A stretch of DNA of 64,000 bases from Cristatella mucedo (GCA_009760855.2 WPIO01000020.1:2016001-2080000); one strand, 5' to 3'. Shown: positions 1-30,200, counted from the stretch's first letter. The notes: a model not told the origin generated them from the sequence alone. Program-made: numbers and translations.

Positions 1-329
1 ACTAATTAAAGAGTACGTTTGTAAGACCAAGAACACATTAACAACCAATGCTAAGTTTGTGCGTTGGTGCCAGCTTGTCCCAGGCGCACGTCTACAGCCA
101 CTTGAAGGCGGTCGCGTTCCCTAAATTTGCCCAATATATTTACTCTTGTATTCCGTGATTGTTATAACCGCAGCACTGCACGCAGCCTATGCTGCCGACC
201 GCCACTTTTAACTCGCTTGACTTTTGCAAAGAGCCGCGGCGAAGTACCAAGCACCCTCGTTAAGCTATACGCGACGATATTCGCCTTTTTTCGTGTCGCT
301 GCTTACCATAATATGTACGTAAGCATAAC

Positions 330-492
330 TATAACTAAAATATAACTATAACTTACATAACTGATATAACTAGATATAACTTGCATAACTTATATAACTA
401 TAACTTACCATATGAACTTACCATATGAACTGCTTACTTATATAACTATACTGCTCACTTATATAACTATAACTTACCAGCTTACCACATGA
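330..492. repeat. Degenerate ATAACTATAACTTA tandem repeat
   Basis: Many imperfect copies of an approximately 14-18-base unit built from ATATAACTATAACTTACA. An embedded TTACCATATGAAC is repeated twice directly. Confidence 0.75.
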
Positions 493-600
493 ACTGCTAT
501 CTGATACCAGCTGCGACTGTCGCTTTCTGCTCTGCGAAATAAATACATCGCTAGCTGCAGATTAGGAACCAAAGTATCTCAGGCTTTAAACGTGCCAAAA

Positions 601-769
601 AAGGTGAGCTTATTCAACAGCCTCATGTGTATAGCGGTAGAAGTGCCTTAACGGCTATCACCACCGCTTGATGTTGGCAATAAAGGATTGATCACCCACT
701 GCAGGATTCGAGCCCACGACCTCCGTCAGTAAGAGCGAGCACCTTAACTCCTGGGCTATCACGGCCCTC
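601..769 (-). mobile_element. SINE-1 (tRNA-derived)
   Basis: In reverse it starts GAGGGCCGTGATAGCCCAGG, with a B-box GGGCTCGAATCC, then the CACCGC...GATAGCCGTTAAGGC body and a GGCTGTTGAATAAGC end. It lies downstream of copy A. Confidence 0.75.
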
Positions 770-834
770 AAAGAAAACCCTTGCATAAAAATAGTTGGAA
801 AATGGTTTTGAGGAAGTAGAGATACTAGTCGCTT

Positions 835-1455
835 GCAGTTGGTTTAAAATTCTGAAACTATGCTTGTCGTGAGCATCGCAGTTGCCACACCACACCACTT
901 CTCGCCGACCTGCACTGGCTCCGAATTAAGCAGCGTATCGACTTCAAGGTCCTGTAACTTACATTAAAGTTCCTTCATACCCTGACTCCATCCTACGTAT
1001 CCGAACTACTCCCCCACCAGGCCAAGCATCGTATAACCTGCTGTTTCTGAATCGACCATTTAGCTATACCTCGTACTAACCACTTAACCTTAGGAGACGG
1101 TGCCTTAAGTTCGTATGCTCCCAAGGCCTGGGACTCCCTCGCGACTGACTTCACGTTATACATTGACTTGAGGACATTTAGAAAGAAGATTAAAACATAC
1201 CTGTTTATGGCACCATTTAGTGGGTTATTTTGATTCGTCCTTTGTGTGCTTATGTGTGCTAACACTGTGCTTGATGCTACTGACCATATCTACATGTTGA
1301 CCCTGTGCATGTCACATCTAACAATGTTAAGCTTGATGTCGTTGCGAATGTTAGCACTAATCATTTGGGTCATGCTTTCTTAAAAGCATCTATAAAGTGC
1401 CTAGAAAGAGATTCATATCTGTGGGGGTGCTACACAAATGTATTAGTATCACTAT
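835..1455 (+). mobile_element. LINE-A 3' fragment, diverged
   Basis: The CTGCACTGGCTCCGAATTAA and AAGCGTATCGACTTCAAGG type stretches match the RT C-terminus of other copies. The end GTGCCTAGAAAGAGATTC matches the family 3' end. It lies just downstream of the copy A stop codon. Confidence 0.7.
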
Positions 1456-1605
1456 ACAATGCTGGAAAGTAAGGAGCATGCATTCGTTATGCTGATTCAT
1501 TGACGAGCAGCACTGAAGCTTGCTGAGCAGCAGCGGCGACTCTGTGTCTCGAAGCAACCAGTCAGTCGTGCAGGTGCGATTTGCTTCGCTGATTCTGGGA
1601 GCTCC

Positions 1606-17810
<16,205 letters not shown>

Positions 17811-18099
17811 GCTTGCGAGGCTTAGGCAGACATGAACTGACCATGCCGGACTGGCCGATTCATAGATATATGCGTTTGCCACCCACCAAAGCCATAGATG
17901 TGCTATGGCCACCCGACGGCCCTACTGTGGGTGGTTAGACGTACCAGAATCTTGGAACCCAAATAGTCTAGGGAAATTGGAGAGTTCTCATGCGATACTT
18001 TACCGCATGAGGGGAATGGAGGATTTTATTATCTAAAATGCATGCGATACTGGTGACTTTATAGTTGGGTATGCAGCAGTGTTGGCGTCACACCGCTCA

Positions 18100-18264
18100 C
18101 TGGCTCGCTGGTTTGGGCTAGGGGTATAAGGTGCTCGCCTCGACGAAGGTCAAGATGAATGCGGGAATCACCGAGGTCGTTAGTTCGAGCCCCGCAACAT
18201 ACGTAAATCACTTGCATAGAGTTTAAGTTCCCTGGTGGCGCTATACAAATGAATTGTATTCTTT
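18100..18264 (+). mobile_element. SINE-2 upstream of copy A
   Basis: Forward it has GGTTTGGGCTAGGGGTATAA, GTTCGAGCCCCGCAA and GTGGCGCTATACAAATGAAT. It is about 300 bases upstream of the copy A start. Confidence 0.72.
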
Positions 18265-18329
18265 ATCTCGCTGCCCACGCCCCAACCAGACTGGCTCCAC
18301 TCGATAAAAAAAAGGGTCACATGGTGCGC

Positions 18330-19335
18330 TCGCCTCACTCGACACTGTATCTCCATCTGTAACTGCACAAAGCCATAAATGGCTTTCGGTACGCATTCGG
18401 TAGCCAACAGACTTCGTCTCACGCAACAAAGAGGTCTCACCCAACAAAGAGAAAGTGGCAAGCATAGCAGAGTCAGGAGAGCAGTTGAGGTAGTGCGTAG
18501 CATGGTAGTAGCAGCTCTGGACCGCTGAAAAGGATGAGCCGTAGTCGGCAGCAGGAGAGTAGTTGTAATTGCATAAGAATTGTTGAAGCGAGTTCCACAG
18601 TCTGGGACCTGCAGAGCTAAAGCTTCTGTCGCCAGCGGTCTTTAAGCTGAGGGATGGAACAGCTAATTTATCGTCAACCCAGGATCTGAGGGCGCGAACA
18701 GACTGAAACTGGTGCAGCAGTTCAGCTAGGGTACGAAGGAGCCAAGCCGTGGCGGGCCTTGTGGGTCAGCGTAAGAACTTTGCTCTATATCCGTTGCTGA
18801 ACCGGCATTCATCCTAGCTCTTTTAGCAAAGGAGACACGTGCTCAAACCTCTGGGACTTGACTAGCCTTGCAGCCACATTCATAGTCAGCTGCAGTGGCC
18901 TAGTTGCTTTCCTTAGTAGCCCAGCCAGAAGGGAATTACAATAATCAAGCCGAGACAGAACTAAGGACCTAGTTGAATTTTTTACAAGCCACCGTGGAAG
19001 ACAGCTCCTAATCTTGAATAGGGATCGGATGTGATGGCTAGCTGTAGAAGCAGTCTTCTGAATGAAGCTTTTAAAATTGAGGCTGCTGTCGAAAACGACA
19101 CCAAAATTTCGAGCACGTGGTGAGGGTCGCCCGACAGCATCACCTATTGGAAGAGCAAAGCCTTTTAATCCAGCCACACGCTTAGGGTGTCCTATGAGCA
19201 GCAGTTCGGTTTTATCGTCATTTAGTTTCAAGAAGTTTTTCGACATCCAGGATCGAATGTCGGCAAGGCAACCGTTCAGTTTCTCAGTTGCTGCAGCACA
19301 TTCCGACGGTTTGAAGGACAAATACGGAGCTGAGC
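18330..19335 (-). mobile_element. LINE-B 3' half
   Basis: Open frame 19321-18809 encodes [60 protein letters not shown] and [17 protein letters not shown]. The 3' UTR follows to CTGTATCTCCATCTGTAACT. It contains a small local duplication of CTCACGCAACAAAGA at about 18418-18446. Confidence 0.83.
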
Positions 19336-19921
19336 GGCTTCAAAGTGTATCCAGAAACCCTACCATTGTACAGAGCGAGTGCGACGTCTCAGGCTCGTGA
19401 AGGTTGTCGTCTCGGCAATGCAGCCGCCTCTGCCTTTCATTCAGTTAGACAGTCTGTCGTATATGATAGACAATACTCACAGTCCGATGTTTCTTAGAAG
19501 CGTACACCCACTGGCTGACTTTGGAAACGCAGTAAAAGGATAAGTTACTGCGAATCTGTACAAGGAGTCGATTACATTCAAATTTACGACTATCCAGTTC
19601 GACAACCGTAGCACGGTCGTAACCGCGGGATGTTGGTCAACATCCATGTGTATAAAGACGCAGGCATCGCATTCAAAAAGCTGCAGAGTCCACGAAATAA
19701 TCCCAGATAAAGCCGTGCAGGTATTGTTACACACAGAATAAGACGCGTCCCCCAGTAGACAAAACTCGAAGAGGGCTCATTGTGGAAACCTGGAGCTCAC
19801 TGGGTAGACTGTTAGTGCACTCCAGCTGCGTAAAGCAGTGGCATTGGACAAATAGCAATGTCGGCACGTTGAGTATTGCCAAAACATGCAGGACGCGTCA
19901 TGCAGGATACGTCAGCAGAAT

Positions 19922-20022
19922 CTATCACTAATTATTTGATCATTTGATCACGCTTTCTTTCTGGCATATGTAAAGTGCCTAGAAAGAAATTCAGTTGTCT
20001 GAGGGCGCTATACAAATGGAGG
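19922..20022 (+). mobile_element. LINE-A 3' tip
   Basis: Contains AAAGTGCCTAGAAAGAAATT and GAGGGCGCTATACAAATG. It is immediately followed by a LINE-B fragment. Confidence 0.7.
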
Positions 20023-20034
20023 TTTTACCGTGCC

Positions 20035-20515
20035 TTTGCTAAAAAAGCTAGGATGGCTGCCGGTTGATCAACGGATATAGAGCAAAGTTCTTACACTGAC
20101 CCGAAAAGCCCGCCATGACTGGGCTCCATCATACCTAGCTACACTGCTGCACCAGTTTCAGCCTCCTCGTGCCATCAGATCTTATATGGGCAATAAATTA
20201 GTTGTTCTAGTCCTCTGCTTAAAGACCGTTGGCGACAGAAGCTTTATCTCGCAGGTCCTTGACTGTGGAACTCACTTCCGAAATTCTTAGGCAACGACAA
20301 ATACTCTCCTGCTGCCGACTATGGCAATCCTATCCAGCCGTCCTGAACTGCGACTTTTTTCCACGTTACTTCTTACCTCAACTGCTCTCCTGACTTGGCT
20401 ATGCATCTCAATTTCTCTCTGTTGCGTGAGATGGAGTCTTTTGGCTACCGAATGCGTACCGAAAGCGGCTAAGGCTGTGAGTGCGCTATACGAAACTCTC
20501 GTGCGTAACACCGAC
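20035..20515 (+). mobile_element. LINE-B 3' end
   Basis: Contains CACTGCTGCACCAGTTTCAG, GACCGTTGGCGACAGAAGCT and GCGTACCGAAAGCGGCTAAG, then GTGAGTGCGCTATACGAAAC. It directly follows a LINE-A tip. Confidence 0.75.
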
Positions 20516-20519
20516 ATCT

Positions 20520-22120
20520 CTTGGCCACACCTCTGCATTGTTCATCGTTGTAAAAAGAAGGATGCTTATCTAGCGCCAAACGAGAATTTGCAACAGTAGC
20601 ATTGCTCGTAGTGCAGGCACGATCACGAGAATGCTTGCAGAGAATTAAAACAGCCTCAGTCGATAGCCTCGACAATTTGCACAGCAGCAGTTGCAAGGCA
20701 AGTTACGACAGTCTCAGGCTCCTCGGTGGCTATAACCGGTACAAGAAGCACGACCACTTCATTCCTCACATTGTCGGTCACGGCTAGGCTACCAGACACG
20801 TTATCAGCAGCCATTCCCTCGCTTTCTCGCGTAACCATAGAATGTGTATTATCAAATTGTACATCAGACCCGCCGATGTCACCATGAGAAGCTTCAACTG
20901 TGTTCCTGCACATGTCCCACGTCGATCACCTTATTGTCATGACATCTTCTAGATTAGTAGCAGCAAGTTCAATCCTACTGCCATCGTGAGCGTACAGCGA
21001 GATTAATATCGGTGATGTCCTGAGCCTTTAAATCGCAGCAAGCGACTTGAAGACAGACAAAGCACCAATCCACGCATGTATGCCGACAGTAGCTTAACCC
21101 GGCCGCAATGAAGAGGGCATGTACCTTGAGATAAAAAGTCCATATCCATCGGCGTTGAGAAGTCTACGCGAGAGCAACGGAGGATTACAGACTTTCGGAA
21201 CCAGTCATGGCGCACAACAGCTCTCGCATGGCCCAAAATCGCAGGCGCCCTACGTCATTTCGGGCGTACATGCAGTGGGCTATCGGGGCTATCATGTATT
21301 TTTTAATAGCTTGCCGACAACGAGCGACTAGATAGCTCGAGTTCAAAAATGACTCGGTGGCGAATGACTGGCTAATAAATCGATGCTAAAGAGCGGTTTC
21401 CTCTCAGCCTGAGCCAATTGTGTAACCATTACATTAATTATACCCCGAGAGCGTGCCTGGAAAATCGAACCTGTTTTTAAGGCACTTCTCGTAGGCTGCT
21501 TAGTAAGCACATAAGCTGGTAAGCGATAACAATATGCACCATCGCAGCAAGTATAAACGCTTAGAAGACAGTTCGCCTGCCGATCGGGAAAATACTGACA
21601 GGAATAATGATAAAAAAAATAGTACATCAATATAGCACCCTCGGAGAATTTAATCAATTTCTAGGAACTTTGCATGTGCTGTAAAGGAGCACGATTGAAT
21701 GGTTTGTTGTAGCATGCTCAATGTCTGCAAAAAGCGTAAGATCTGAGAAAGCCACCATTATTCGAGCCATTACGATTATTGCTTTCCTGCTCACGCGAAG
21801 CAGAGCTACCGCGCCGATATCAAATATAACAGGCCTACATACTCCCACATACCCTTGCTGTAAACGGCGACAGGCCTGCCACATTTCTTGGCCGGAAGTG
21901 GCTTCCGCTAGTAAAGCTCGATTGTGAAGGCCTTCAATCTGGGGAAAGAGGCGGCGATGCGAAAAGGAAGGCAGCTTAACATGCGTCCGTCCTAGTGTTC
22001 AACAATGCTGTCGTAACGATGGCCGAATACAGAGCCCGCGGGCTCGTCAAGCAAGATGTTATTTCAAAAACAAAGCAGGCCCCGAACACACACTTTACTG
22101 CCATAATTACGAAAGAAAAA
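20520..22120. other. Intergenic sequence between copies A and B
   Basis: Holds one short LINE-A end (21600-21730). A minus frame at 20913-20656 (starting MCRNTVEASHGDIGG, acidic then valine-rich) has protein-like composition, but no partner or homologue is visible. Confidence 0.4.
21600..21730 (-). mobile_element. LINE-A 3' end
   Basis: In reverse it contains GAACTTTGCATGTGCTGTAA and ATAGCACCCTCGGAGAATTT. It is a short, diverged copy in the A-B intergenic region. Confidence 0.6.
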
Positions 22121-22123
22121 AGA

Positions 22124-22272
22124 GTAAGCTTATCAAACAGCCTTATTTATATATCGGCAGAAGAGCATGCATGGCTATCACCACCGCTAGCAATGGTCAA
22201 TAAGTAATTGACCATTGCCGGACTCAAACCCACGATTCAGGTCATGAAGAGCAAGTACCTTACTCTGGGCTA
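22124..22272 (-). mobile_element. SINE-1 (tRNA-derived)
   Basis: The reverse strand carries GTGGGTTTGAGTCCGGCAAT and GCGGTGGTGATAGCCATGC. It lies between copies A and B. Confidence 0.7.
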
Positions 22273-22799
22273 AGACTCAGCGGAATTTTGAGAGGCTTCA
22301 TGAAAAAGACATCCCTGAGCCATTTTCCGCTATAAAGCCAATGGCGGCATTCGACTTGGCGATGACTACAAAATTGCAATAAACCAGGTCCTTGGAAACA
22401 CAGTGCACTAGACATACGTTTTTGCGATAGCTCCGCGTTTTTAGCCATGGGCAAGCAGCAATTAGCTGCATAAGAACTTGTATCTCGTAACTTGAATTAT
22501 TCAATTCACAGGTACACAAGGAAGGAGACCCAGTTGCACTCGCCAGTTTTCTTGAGTATTGGCAGCCAGCCGCTTTCTTCGCAGTGACGAAATTGTCAAG
22601 AAATCATCGCCAATCCGGATGACACTGTCGGCTATTCGTCGCAGGGTATCTTTCTCCAGTCAGAGCTTTATTGCTATTTGCATCGCGATTGTTCAGCATC
22701 CAGTATCTCATTATCGTGCCCGTCTTTTCTCCTAATGTGACAGCTGTCTGCACCTTGTCATATCAGAAATCGGCCCGATACTTCTCTCACAGACTGTAC

Positions 22800-22862
22800 A
22801 ATAATAATTCCTTTATATAGCGCCCTGAGCGATCTTTCTCTCTATTCAGAGGCTTGGCACGT
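22800..22862 (-). mobile_element. SINE-2 or LINE-A tail remnant
   Basis: Only the tail remains: AATAATAATTCCTTTATATA, AGCGCCCTGAGC and TCTCTATTCAGAGGCTT. There is no tRNA-like head. Confidence 0.5.
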
Positions 22863-23220
22863 CACTGCAAGAGGAACAATAACGAATGGCTAATTGTAAG
22901 CAAGATACTCTGCTTCGGCAAGCATGCGAATGTCAAAAGAAGACACTCACTGAGACTCTACGCAGCTTCCAAGCCGTATGCAAACGTATCCAAAAGAAGC
23001 ACGGACATCCCTTCCGTATCCGTATTTGCCGTACTTTCCATGACCAGCCCCTTCAGCCTCAGGCTTCGACCGGAGCTTCGAATCCCCGCTGCCACTCCGT
23101 CCGCGTCTCTTCCTTACCAGCTAGACGCGAAAATCTAATGGCCATCTCGGGGCATTTTCAAAGGCAAGCAAGATTTCCGTTGTGCTTCGAGCAACTTCCA
23201 ATGTAAGTGGCAACTCATTG

Positions 23221-23430
23221 CTATCCCTCCAGCCACTTCAGCGCCATCGCAATGTCGTGATGCTGTGCCGACAGAATGGCTCGACAGGCCAAGATCAGAG
23301 GCACGCCTCGAGCTGACTCGCCGTTTGCTTCAGAGGCAATGTGCTTTGATAGGCCGATCAGACTGCAGTGACCCAACGGGCACACGATACAGAACGGCCG
23401 ACATTTTCTAACGTTAGCCACCTGGACTGA
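23221..23430 (-). other. Possible terminal exon of an unknown gene
   Basis: After a reasonable acceptor (CATTGCATCAGTCCAG) the minus strand reads VANVRKCRPFCIVCPLGHCS, then SKHIASEANGESARGV and MALKWLEG, stop. It lies between copies B and A. No homologue is recognised and no partner exon found. Confidence 0.15.
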
Positions 23431-24046
23431 TGCAATGATGCAGCACAAGGCTTTCGCCTTTCTTCTTCCTCTTCCTTTTTCGCCTTCCTGTGTGTTCGAT
23501 TGCTTTATATAGCTTATGCTATTTTTCTGGGGCATCGTGCATTTTCGAATTCTTAAATACATCGCACAGCAAACAGTTTTCCTTTGAATACAATTTGCAC
23601 GCACAACCACACATTCACATACTGTAAGTAGGTTTATAAATATACATCTACATATACGCACTGTAAATTCCTATATATGTATGTATACATATATGTATAT
23701 TATTTATATACTGTATTCTTCAGTCATCTGTCGCTGCTATTTCACGAATATTATCAAGCTTCAGCTATGATCATATCTTTGCTGGCTAATATTTACATCG
23801 CTGGCAAAGCCGCCGCTCAAGAACTGAGCGAGCTATAAAAATCACGATCGCTACTTAGTCCTCAGGGCACTGTTGAAGCACGGATTTGTACATGGCACAG
23901 GGAATTAGGTCACTAGAGAATTATAGCTGTGCGTACAATATAATGGAGACACATGTGACAGCAACACTTGATGAGCATGCAGTAGCGACGACCCATCAAG
24001 TACCCGCAATGTGTAGCCGACTCGCTGTGTTGATCCGGTTAATTCG

Positions 24047-24297
24047 CTACAGACGGACCTCGGTGAGCAGAGGCTCGCCACGCAGGCACGCGAGTATGTT
24101 GTCGATGCACAGCTGCAGCATCCGCAGCCGAGTGGCCGTAGTGTGCGTGCCCCAGTGAGGTACGACGATGGCATTGGGCAGCGACCGAAGAGGATGTCCG
24201 ATGGGTAGCGGCTCTGGGTCGGTGACGTCGAGGGCGGCAGCACGGATACGCTTGCTGCTCAACGCTTCTACCAGGGCGGCAGTGTTGATGATATTGC
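24047..24297 (-). CDS. Copy B exon 4 (terminal)
   Basis: The acceptor is GATGCTGCAG and the stop is TAG at 24049-24047. It encodes [30 protein letters not shown] and [16 protein letters not shown], ending LLTEVRL. The loop after His follows the family pattern better than copy A does. Confidence 0.88.
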
Positions 24298-27200
24298 CTG
24301 CAGCATCAGTTCGGTGCTAATTCTTTGGAGACGAAGAAAGGGCAGCCTCAATGACAGCCAAGCGAAACTGGGCAGCTCCATAAAGAAGCTGAATAGCTGC
24401 AGGCATGACCGAATCCTGCTGCCGTAATCCATGTCGGAAGGTTTGCAGGGGAAGATAAGTACAGAGCAGCCCGGCAAGGCTATCTGCTTGACCCCACAAG
24501 GCATGTAGGAAGCACAATAAAAAAAAACAGAATTCAGACTACAATCGCGGATACGTAACCAGCATTTGCTTTGCATATCTGGAATTTATGATTACTAGAT
24601 AAACAACTCATTCGCCTATAGCGATGCCTAAATATAAGTATTACCCAAAAAATAGGCAAACAGCAAAATCCCACAACGGCACAAGGAATGTCTACGCAGT
24701 TGAGCAGATGTTAGTGAAATGCAGCTCAATTTTTTTCATCATCGGACACCTCATATGAGAATCTTTCACCCATAGTACAAGCACAAGGCTGGTTTTTACC
24801 CGCCATGCTGCAGTTGATAAGCTCTCTGTGTGTATCCTGTGCAGACAAGTTCAGCAAACACATCAACAGATCATGCAAGTGAGCCGTGATGACGCACTAG
24901 GTAAGGCGGTTGCTTTTAATGAACTCGGTCCCGTGGTCGTGGGTTCGAATCCTACGGTGGGTGATTCTTTATCGCCACTGCAAGCGGTGGTGATAGCCGT
25001 AAAGGCTCTTCTGTCGCTATAAAAAAGAGGCTGTTAAATCAGCTTATATATTTTTTTAAGTAAACGATCTTTCGATGAGCTTAACTTCATTATATATAAG
25101 CACACACAATTGTTGTATCTGGATCGAAGACAAGTTCATTGCGTTCGAACACGAGTAACAATAGGCTAAGTGCCCTTATCTGGCTTTGCCACGCTCACGT
25201 GAATTCACCCACTTAACACAGTAAAACGCTTCTAGTGTCCTTACATGGTCTTCGAGCAATACGATTACATTTTTCTTTGAAGTCGACTATGTATCTTGCA
25301 CAATGATGCTTCCCACCGTACAAAGGTACAGGGTTTTAACATTAGGAGATGAGACTCGCTTTGGAATATAGAGGTTATCTATGATCTCGCATCCCATTTC
25401 AATTTCATTCCACACACTAAAGCGACGATCCTCTGGCTTAATGGTATCCATCGATTGAGAGATTCTAAATATCGCAAGAGGGGAAGTAACTTTGTCATGC
25501 TCATATCACTTGAAGACTAGACTGCTATAATTAAATGGCTTGTATACATTACAAGAAGACCCTGTGACCTTTTAGCTCTTCTGCATTTAGTTCGCTATGC
25601 ATGCTAAGAGTAATGAAGCCATGGGCAAAAAAGAGTCCTCCCTTAAATATGAGATGCATAGCGTTTTGCAAAAATAAAAACATTTCGAGCATATATGATC
25701 TCCTTTCATGCGGGGCTAGTAATACAAGGGTCATTCTCAGGATTTGAACCCGTGAATAGCAGTAGAGTGTATTTTGTATGCAATGCAAACCTAGCCAAAA
25801 TCTCAAACTTGCACAATCAAGCGTTTGCAACTTCTCAAGATAATCGACTCTCGAACTAATCGACTAGTGAGACAACTGCCTTGAATTGACTGATATTGCC
25901 GGTGAAACTTGTTATGGGTAATTTTAAGGCTAATAGCAGTGTCTAAGCATCGTACTGTGCACGCTGAACTACAGGCACGATGAAAGCTCTAACTTACCTC
26001 GAGCAATATTCACGATGGTAGCTGTCGGCTTCATCAAGGAAAATTCCCGTTGGCCAATTAGACCAACTGTGCTGGGCGTACTCGGACAAGTGACCATAAT
26101 GAAGTCAGCCTCTTTTAACAGATCGTGCAAATGCTCACAGTATGTGGCGCTCACTTGCTGCTCCTCTCCACTTGGCCTGGTGGAAATATAAGAGACTTCT
26201 TAGCACGACAGTACACAGTTAAAGGATATACACTGCTCACCAGAACAAGCTATGCAAATAGAAATGCAGCAGTTTCCTTCTACAATGTGCATGAGATACG
26301 GACGGTCAATGACATGCATAGCCACCCTATAAGAACTGCAAATATAAATATGTAGCAGAAACGTCAGCCCAATCAAAAAGCACTATACATCCCATATGGC
26401 CGTGCTAGACAGAAGAGATGCATGCACGTAATAATAATAATAATTTTTATATATTCCAATATAGTATATAATATATCTCCAAGAGAACTTAATCTCAATT
26501 CAGGCGCTTCACATATGCCACGGGGCTCGACCCCACGACCTCGGCCAGACCTCGGTCAGGGCGAGCACCTTAACCACTGGGCCAATATATAGTGCCCTCA
26601 GAGAACGTAATCTCTTTCTAGGCACGTTACATATGCAGTAAAGGAAGCATGATCAAATTGTTATTGGTAGCTTGCTCAGTGTGAACAAGTTTAACATTGC
26701 TAGAGGTGACATGCAAATGGTCAAGATGCAAATATATTGAGTGGCAGCATGCACAATGTCAGCATGTATAAACACACAAAAGACGAATCACATGAACACA
26801 CGAGATGCTGTGATAGATGCGTTTTTAGCTTCTTTTTATTGTTGTCAAGTCGGGGTGCCGTGACGTCAGTCAAGAGTGAATTCCAGGCTTTGGGAGCATA
26901 AGAATTACAGGAATGGTCTCCAAAGGATCAGAGGTTCGCACGAGGTGCAGATAAACGATTTGATTCAGAAAAGCGGGTGGTACGATGCTAAGCCTGGTGG
27001 GTGCGTAGATCTGACAGGTAGGCTGGAGCCAAAGAATAAAGGGACCTAAAATTGAGTGACAGAACCGTGAAGTCGATGAATTGCTTGACTGGGAGCCAGT
27101 TCAGGTCGGCGAGATGTGGTGTGATGTAGCAACTGCGACTCTCACGACAGACAAGCAGAGCGGCAGAGTGTTGCATTAATTGTAAACACCTGATTGCACA

Positions 27201-30200
27201 GGCCGGTAGACCAACAAGCAGTGATTTACTAAGGCAGAGGTGTAGTATCCCTGTCAAAGCAAGCCCAAATTTTAGCAATGTTATGGAGCTGAAAGTAGGC
27301 AGACTTGATTGCCGAGCTGATGCGGTCGTCTAACGAAAGGTCATTTTGGAACAGGGCACGTAGATTTCGTGCAGATGCAACAGGAGATGTGTTGGAAGAG
27401 CCGATTTTGAGCGCCAAGTTTTCTACTTTCTTGATCGCGCTTGATTTGCCAATAACTAGTTGGTTTTATCGCCATTCAGTTGCAACGACTTTGTCGCGGG
27501 AAAATACTAGCAGCAAGAACTACTTCCTTTGGCCCCGTGAGCCAGAAAGGCTACCGCAATATTCAGACCCGGTTCACGACAAGAAATAATCATTCAGTAG
27601 ATCAGGTCCTGCTCATCTACCCAGAAATTGAGTCCCTGGCATGTCACATTTAATAATAATAGTAGTGGTAGTAGTAGTAGTAATAAAAACTAAAAGATAT
27701 GCCACGATACATCTGTGTCATGTCGTTATTGAGTGCTGAGCCAACGACTTCGAAACCAGAGACATGAATCATACCAAATCATCCACTACCACCAACAATG
27801 AGATGTTTTGGCACATGTAATGTGCCGAGAGGTCTGAGTCTGGCTTAAACATGACACAAAGTCAACAGCTGTTAATTCACGTTTCCTTATCCACGTAAGA
27901 AGCGATGCTCAACAGTCATAACCTGGGCGGTATTGCAATAATTACACTGCATAGCAAACTTATTTCATCTTTCGCTCCTAGTTAGTAAGAGCTATTTCCC
28001 AATGGAAAAAGTATTAACATTTTCCATTGTGCCTACATACTTTTTTCGTGAGGTCAGTCATAATTTGAAGTTTACTTATCATCCAGAATACTGCAGATAC
28101 GGACAGCTACGATAAAATGTCTGGCTTCAAATTTATAAGTATTTTTCGTACGTAATCATGCTGGCAAGTCTTACTTCAATCCAAATTGTCAGACAAGCGC
28201 AAGAGTGCTCAGTAATTGATGGTTCTACCTAACGCTTTAATCCTCATCACAATTATAATTGATAACTTCCTTATTAATACTACCCAGTAATTTAAATAGC
28301 AGTATAAATACAGAAGGCCCACCAGTTCAGTATAATTCCAGTTGCTTAAGCAGATTCAAATCTGCATTTTATTTTTCTGAGATGACATCATCAGGTTAGT
28401 CTTACAGTCTAATACAAGCATCCGGCAGTCACATTTTGCTATGATACCAATTAATCAAGACAACGACGAAAAAAAGTACTACGGGAAAGCATCTGAAAAA
28501 ATATGTACTACATGCGAGGCTTATTTCGGCATGCCTGCCTGGGTTAGGACAAATGCTCCTTACGTTATTTAATCTACAAGAACTGAAAGAAAGCTCAGGA
28601 AATGATGAAGAATTAAAATAAATTGTTGCTCAATTATCTAATTATTAATTATTATTAATATAATTAATTGTTATCAATTCGGTAGTCCTTAGTGAAATAA
28701 ATGCGTCATTAAACGAGCCATGAGCTTCGCTGTAAGAGAATTTCATGGGAACTCACTGACCATTCAAGTAACTGCTGCTTCTGCACGGTAGAACCTTCTA
28801 AGGGTCGGAATGGCAGAGGCATGTTCTATCGCATCGCCAGACATTCCGTCATCCATCGCCCTGCCGCTGCCATAAATGTACCGCACACACTCGTCTTAAG
28901 AAAGATCAGCCGGCTTGAAAAGCAAGCAGACAGTCTCAAAGAACAAGGAAGTTGTTGTAGATCCAGATGACGATTTCTGAGGTAGAGCTCAGAAGAGAAA
29001 CCCGTTAATCCCAATCAAAAAGACCTCAAAGATCTTGGTAACACCAAGTTTAATATCGAGCTTCTGACGTCTTCGAGCCCGGAGCTGTGGAACTTGTTGA
29101 ATGGGAGCGGGCTGACTACAGCAGCGTGGCACAGAGACAGAAGTTATCTTTGGGAAAGCAACAATGTCAAGTGGGAGCCACTGGTGGACCCCTGGAAGGT
29201 GCTTGTGCGACTATCGTACATCAAATTGATCATTATGAAACAATTTATCACTGCAGTCGATAGGGAGTCGGCAAACTTCGAAGGTTCTTCCTTAAGCTAT
29301 TGGAGGAAAGGTCAAGGCCGAAGTCTTTCTGGGACCACAGATGTGTAAGGTGGAGTGCAAGGAATTACCCAAAAAGCTCACCGGTAAGGTGGAAGTGACT
29401 TGAAAAAGCTTCGTTGCAGAGGGGCTTCCTGGTCAATCACATCCAAAAACTATGCAGAGCTTGCTGAGATTATGGCGAAGAGCTACCGCACACTGGGATG
29501 TAGAATTTCCTCCGAAGTCCATAACCTTGATGCTCATCTCGATAAATTTAAGGAAAACATTGGGGGCTTACTCGAAGGAGGAAGGTGAGCGCTAACACAA
29601 CGATTTACGGGACTTGGAAAGCTGCCACACTAAGGACAGTATAACGAGAACATAAGGGGCAGACTAAATTCAGGGCAGATTCTCGTCAAGGTGATTTACA
29701 GTTTAGTCGTAAATCTCGAAGAACCACTCACTTGTAAATCTGTCGTTTTTTTTAACCCTTCAATATAAATGCATGTTAACTGCGAATCTTTTGTTTTTTC
29801 TGAAGATGTAAAATTAAATGAGTACTTTCAGACTTATCACTGTCCTGATGGCAAAAGTCGTTTGTAAAGGATGGTTGCCTTTTCTACTTACGAACATAAG
29901 CGATAAGAAAATAACCTTCACTATACACATAACAAAATTGTTTACATACTGTGCAACATACTCAGTAGTTGTAGACAGACTAGATCCCACTGCAGCACTA
30001 GTCTTTTGTTTGTAATGTTTTATGTAATGACTAGCTTAAGCCGTGGAAAATCAAGGGAAACTTCACTGTTGCATTTCAATGCGAACCCGGTTTTCGCTGA
30101 CCTAGTGGTAGCCTCAGCCGAGCTGGTGAGCCCATCCTACTGTCGGGGAAGGACTCCACACCACAACTGGGGTCGTCGAGTGCTCGAATCTGACCTTCAG

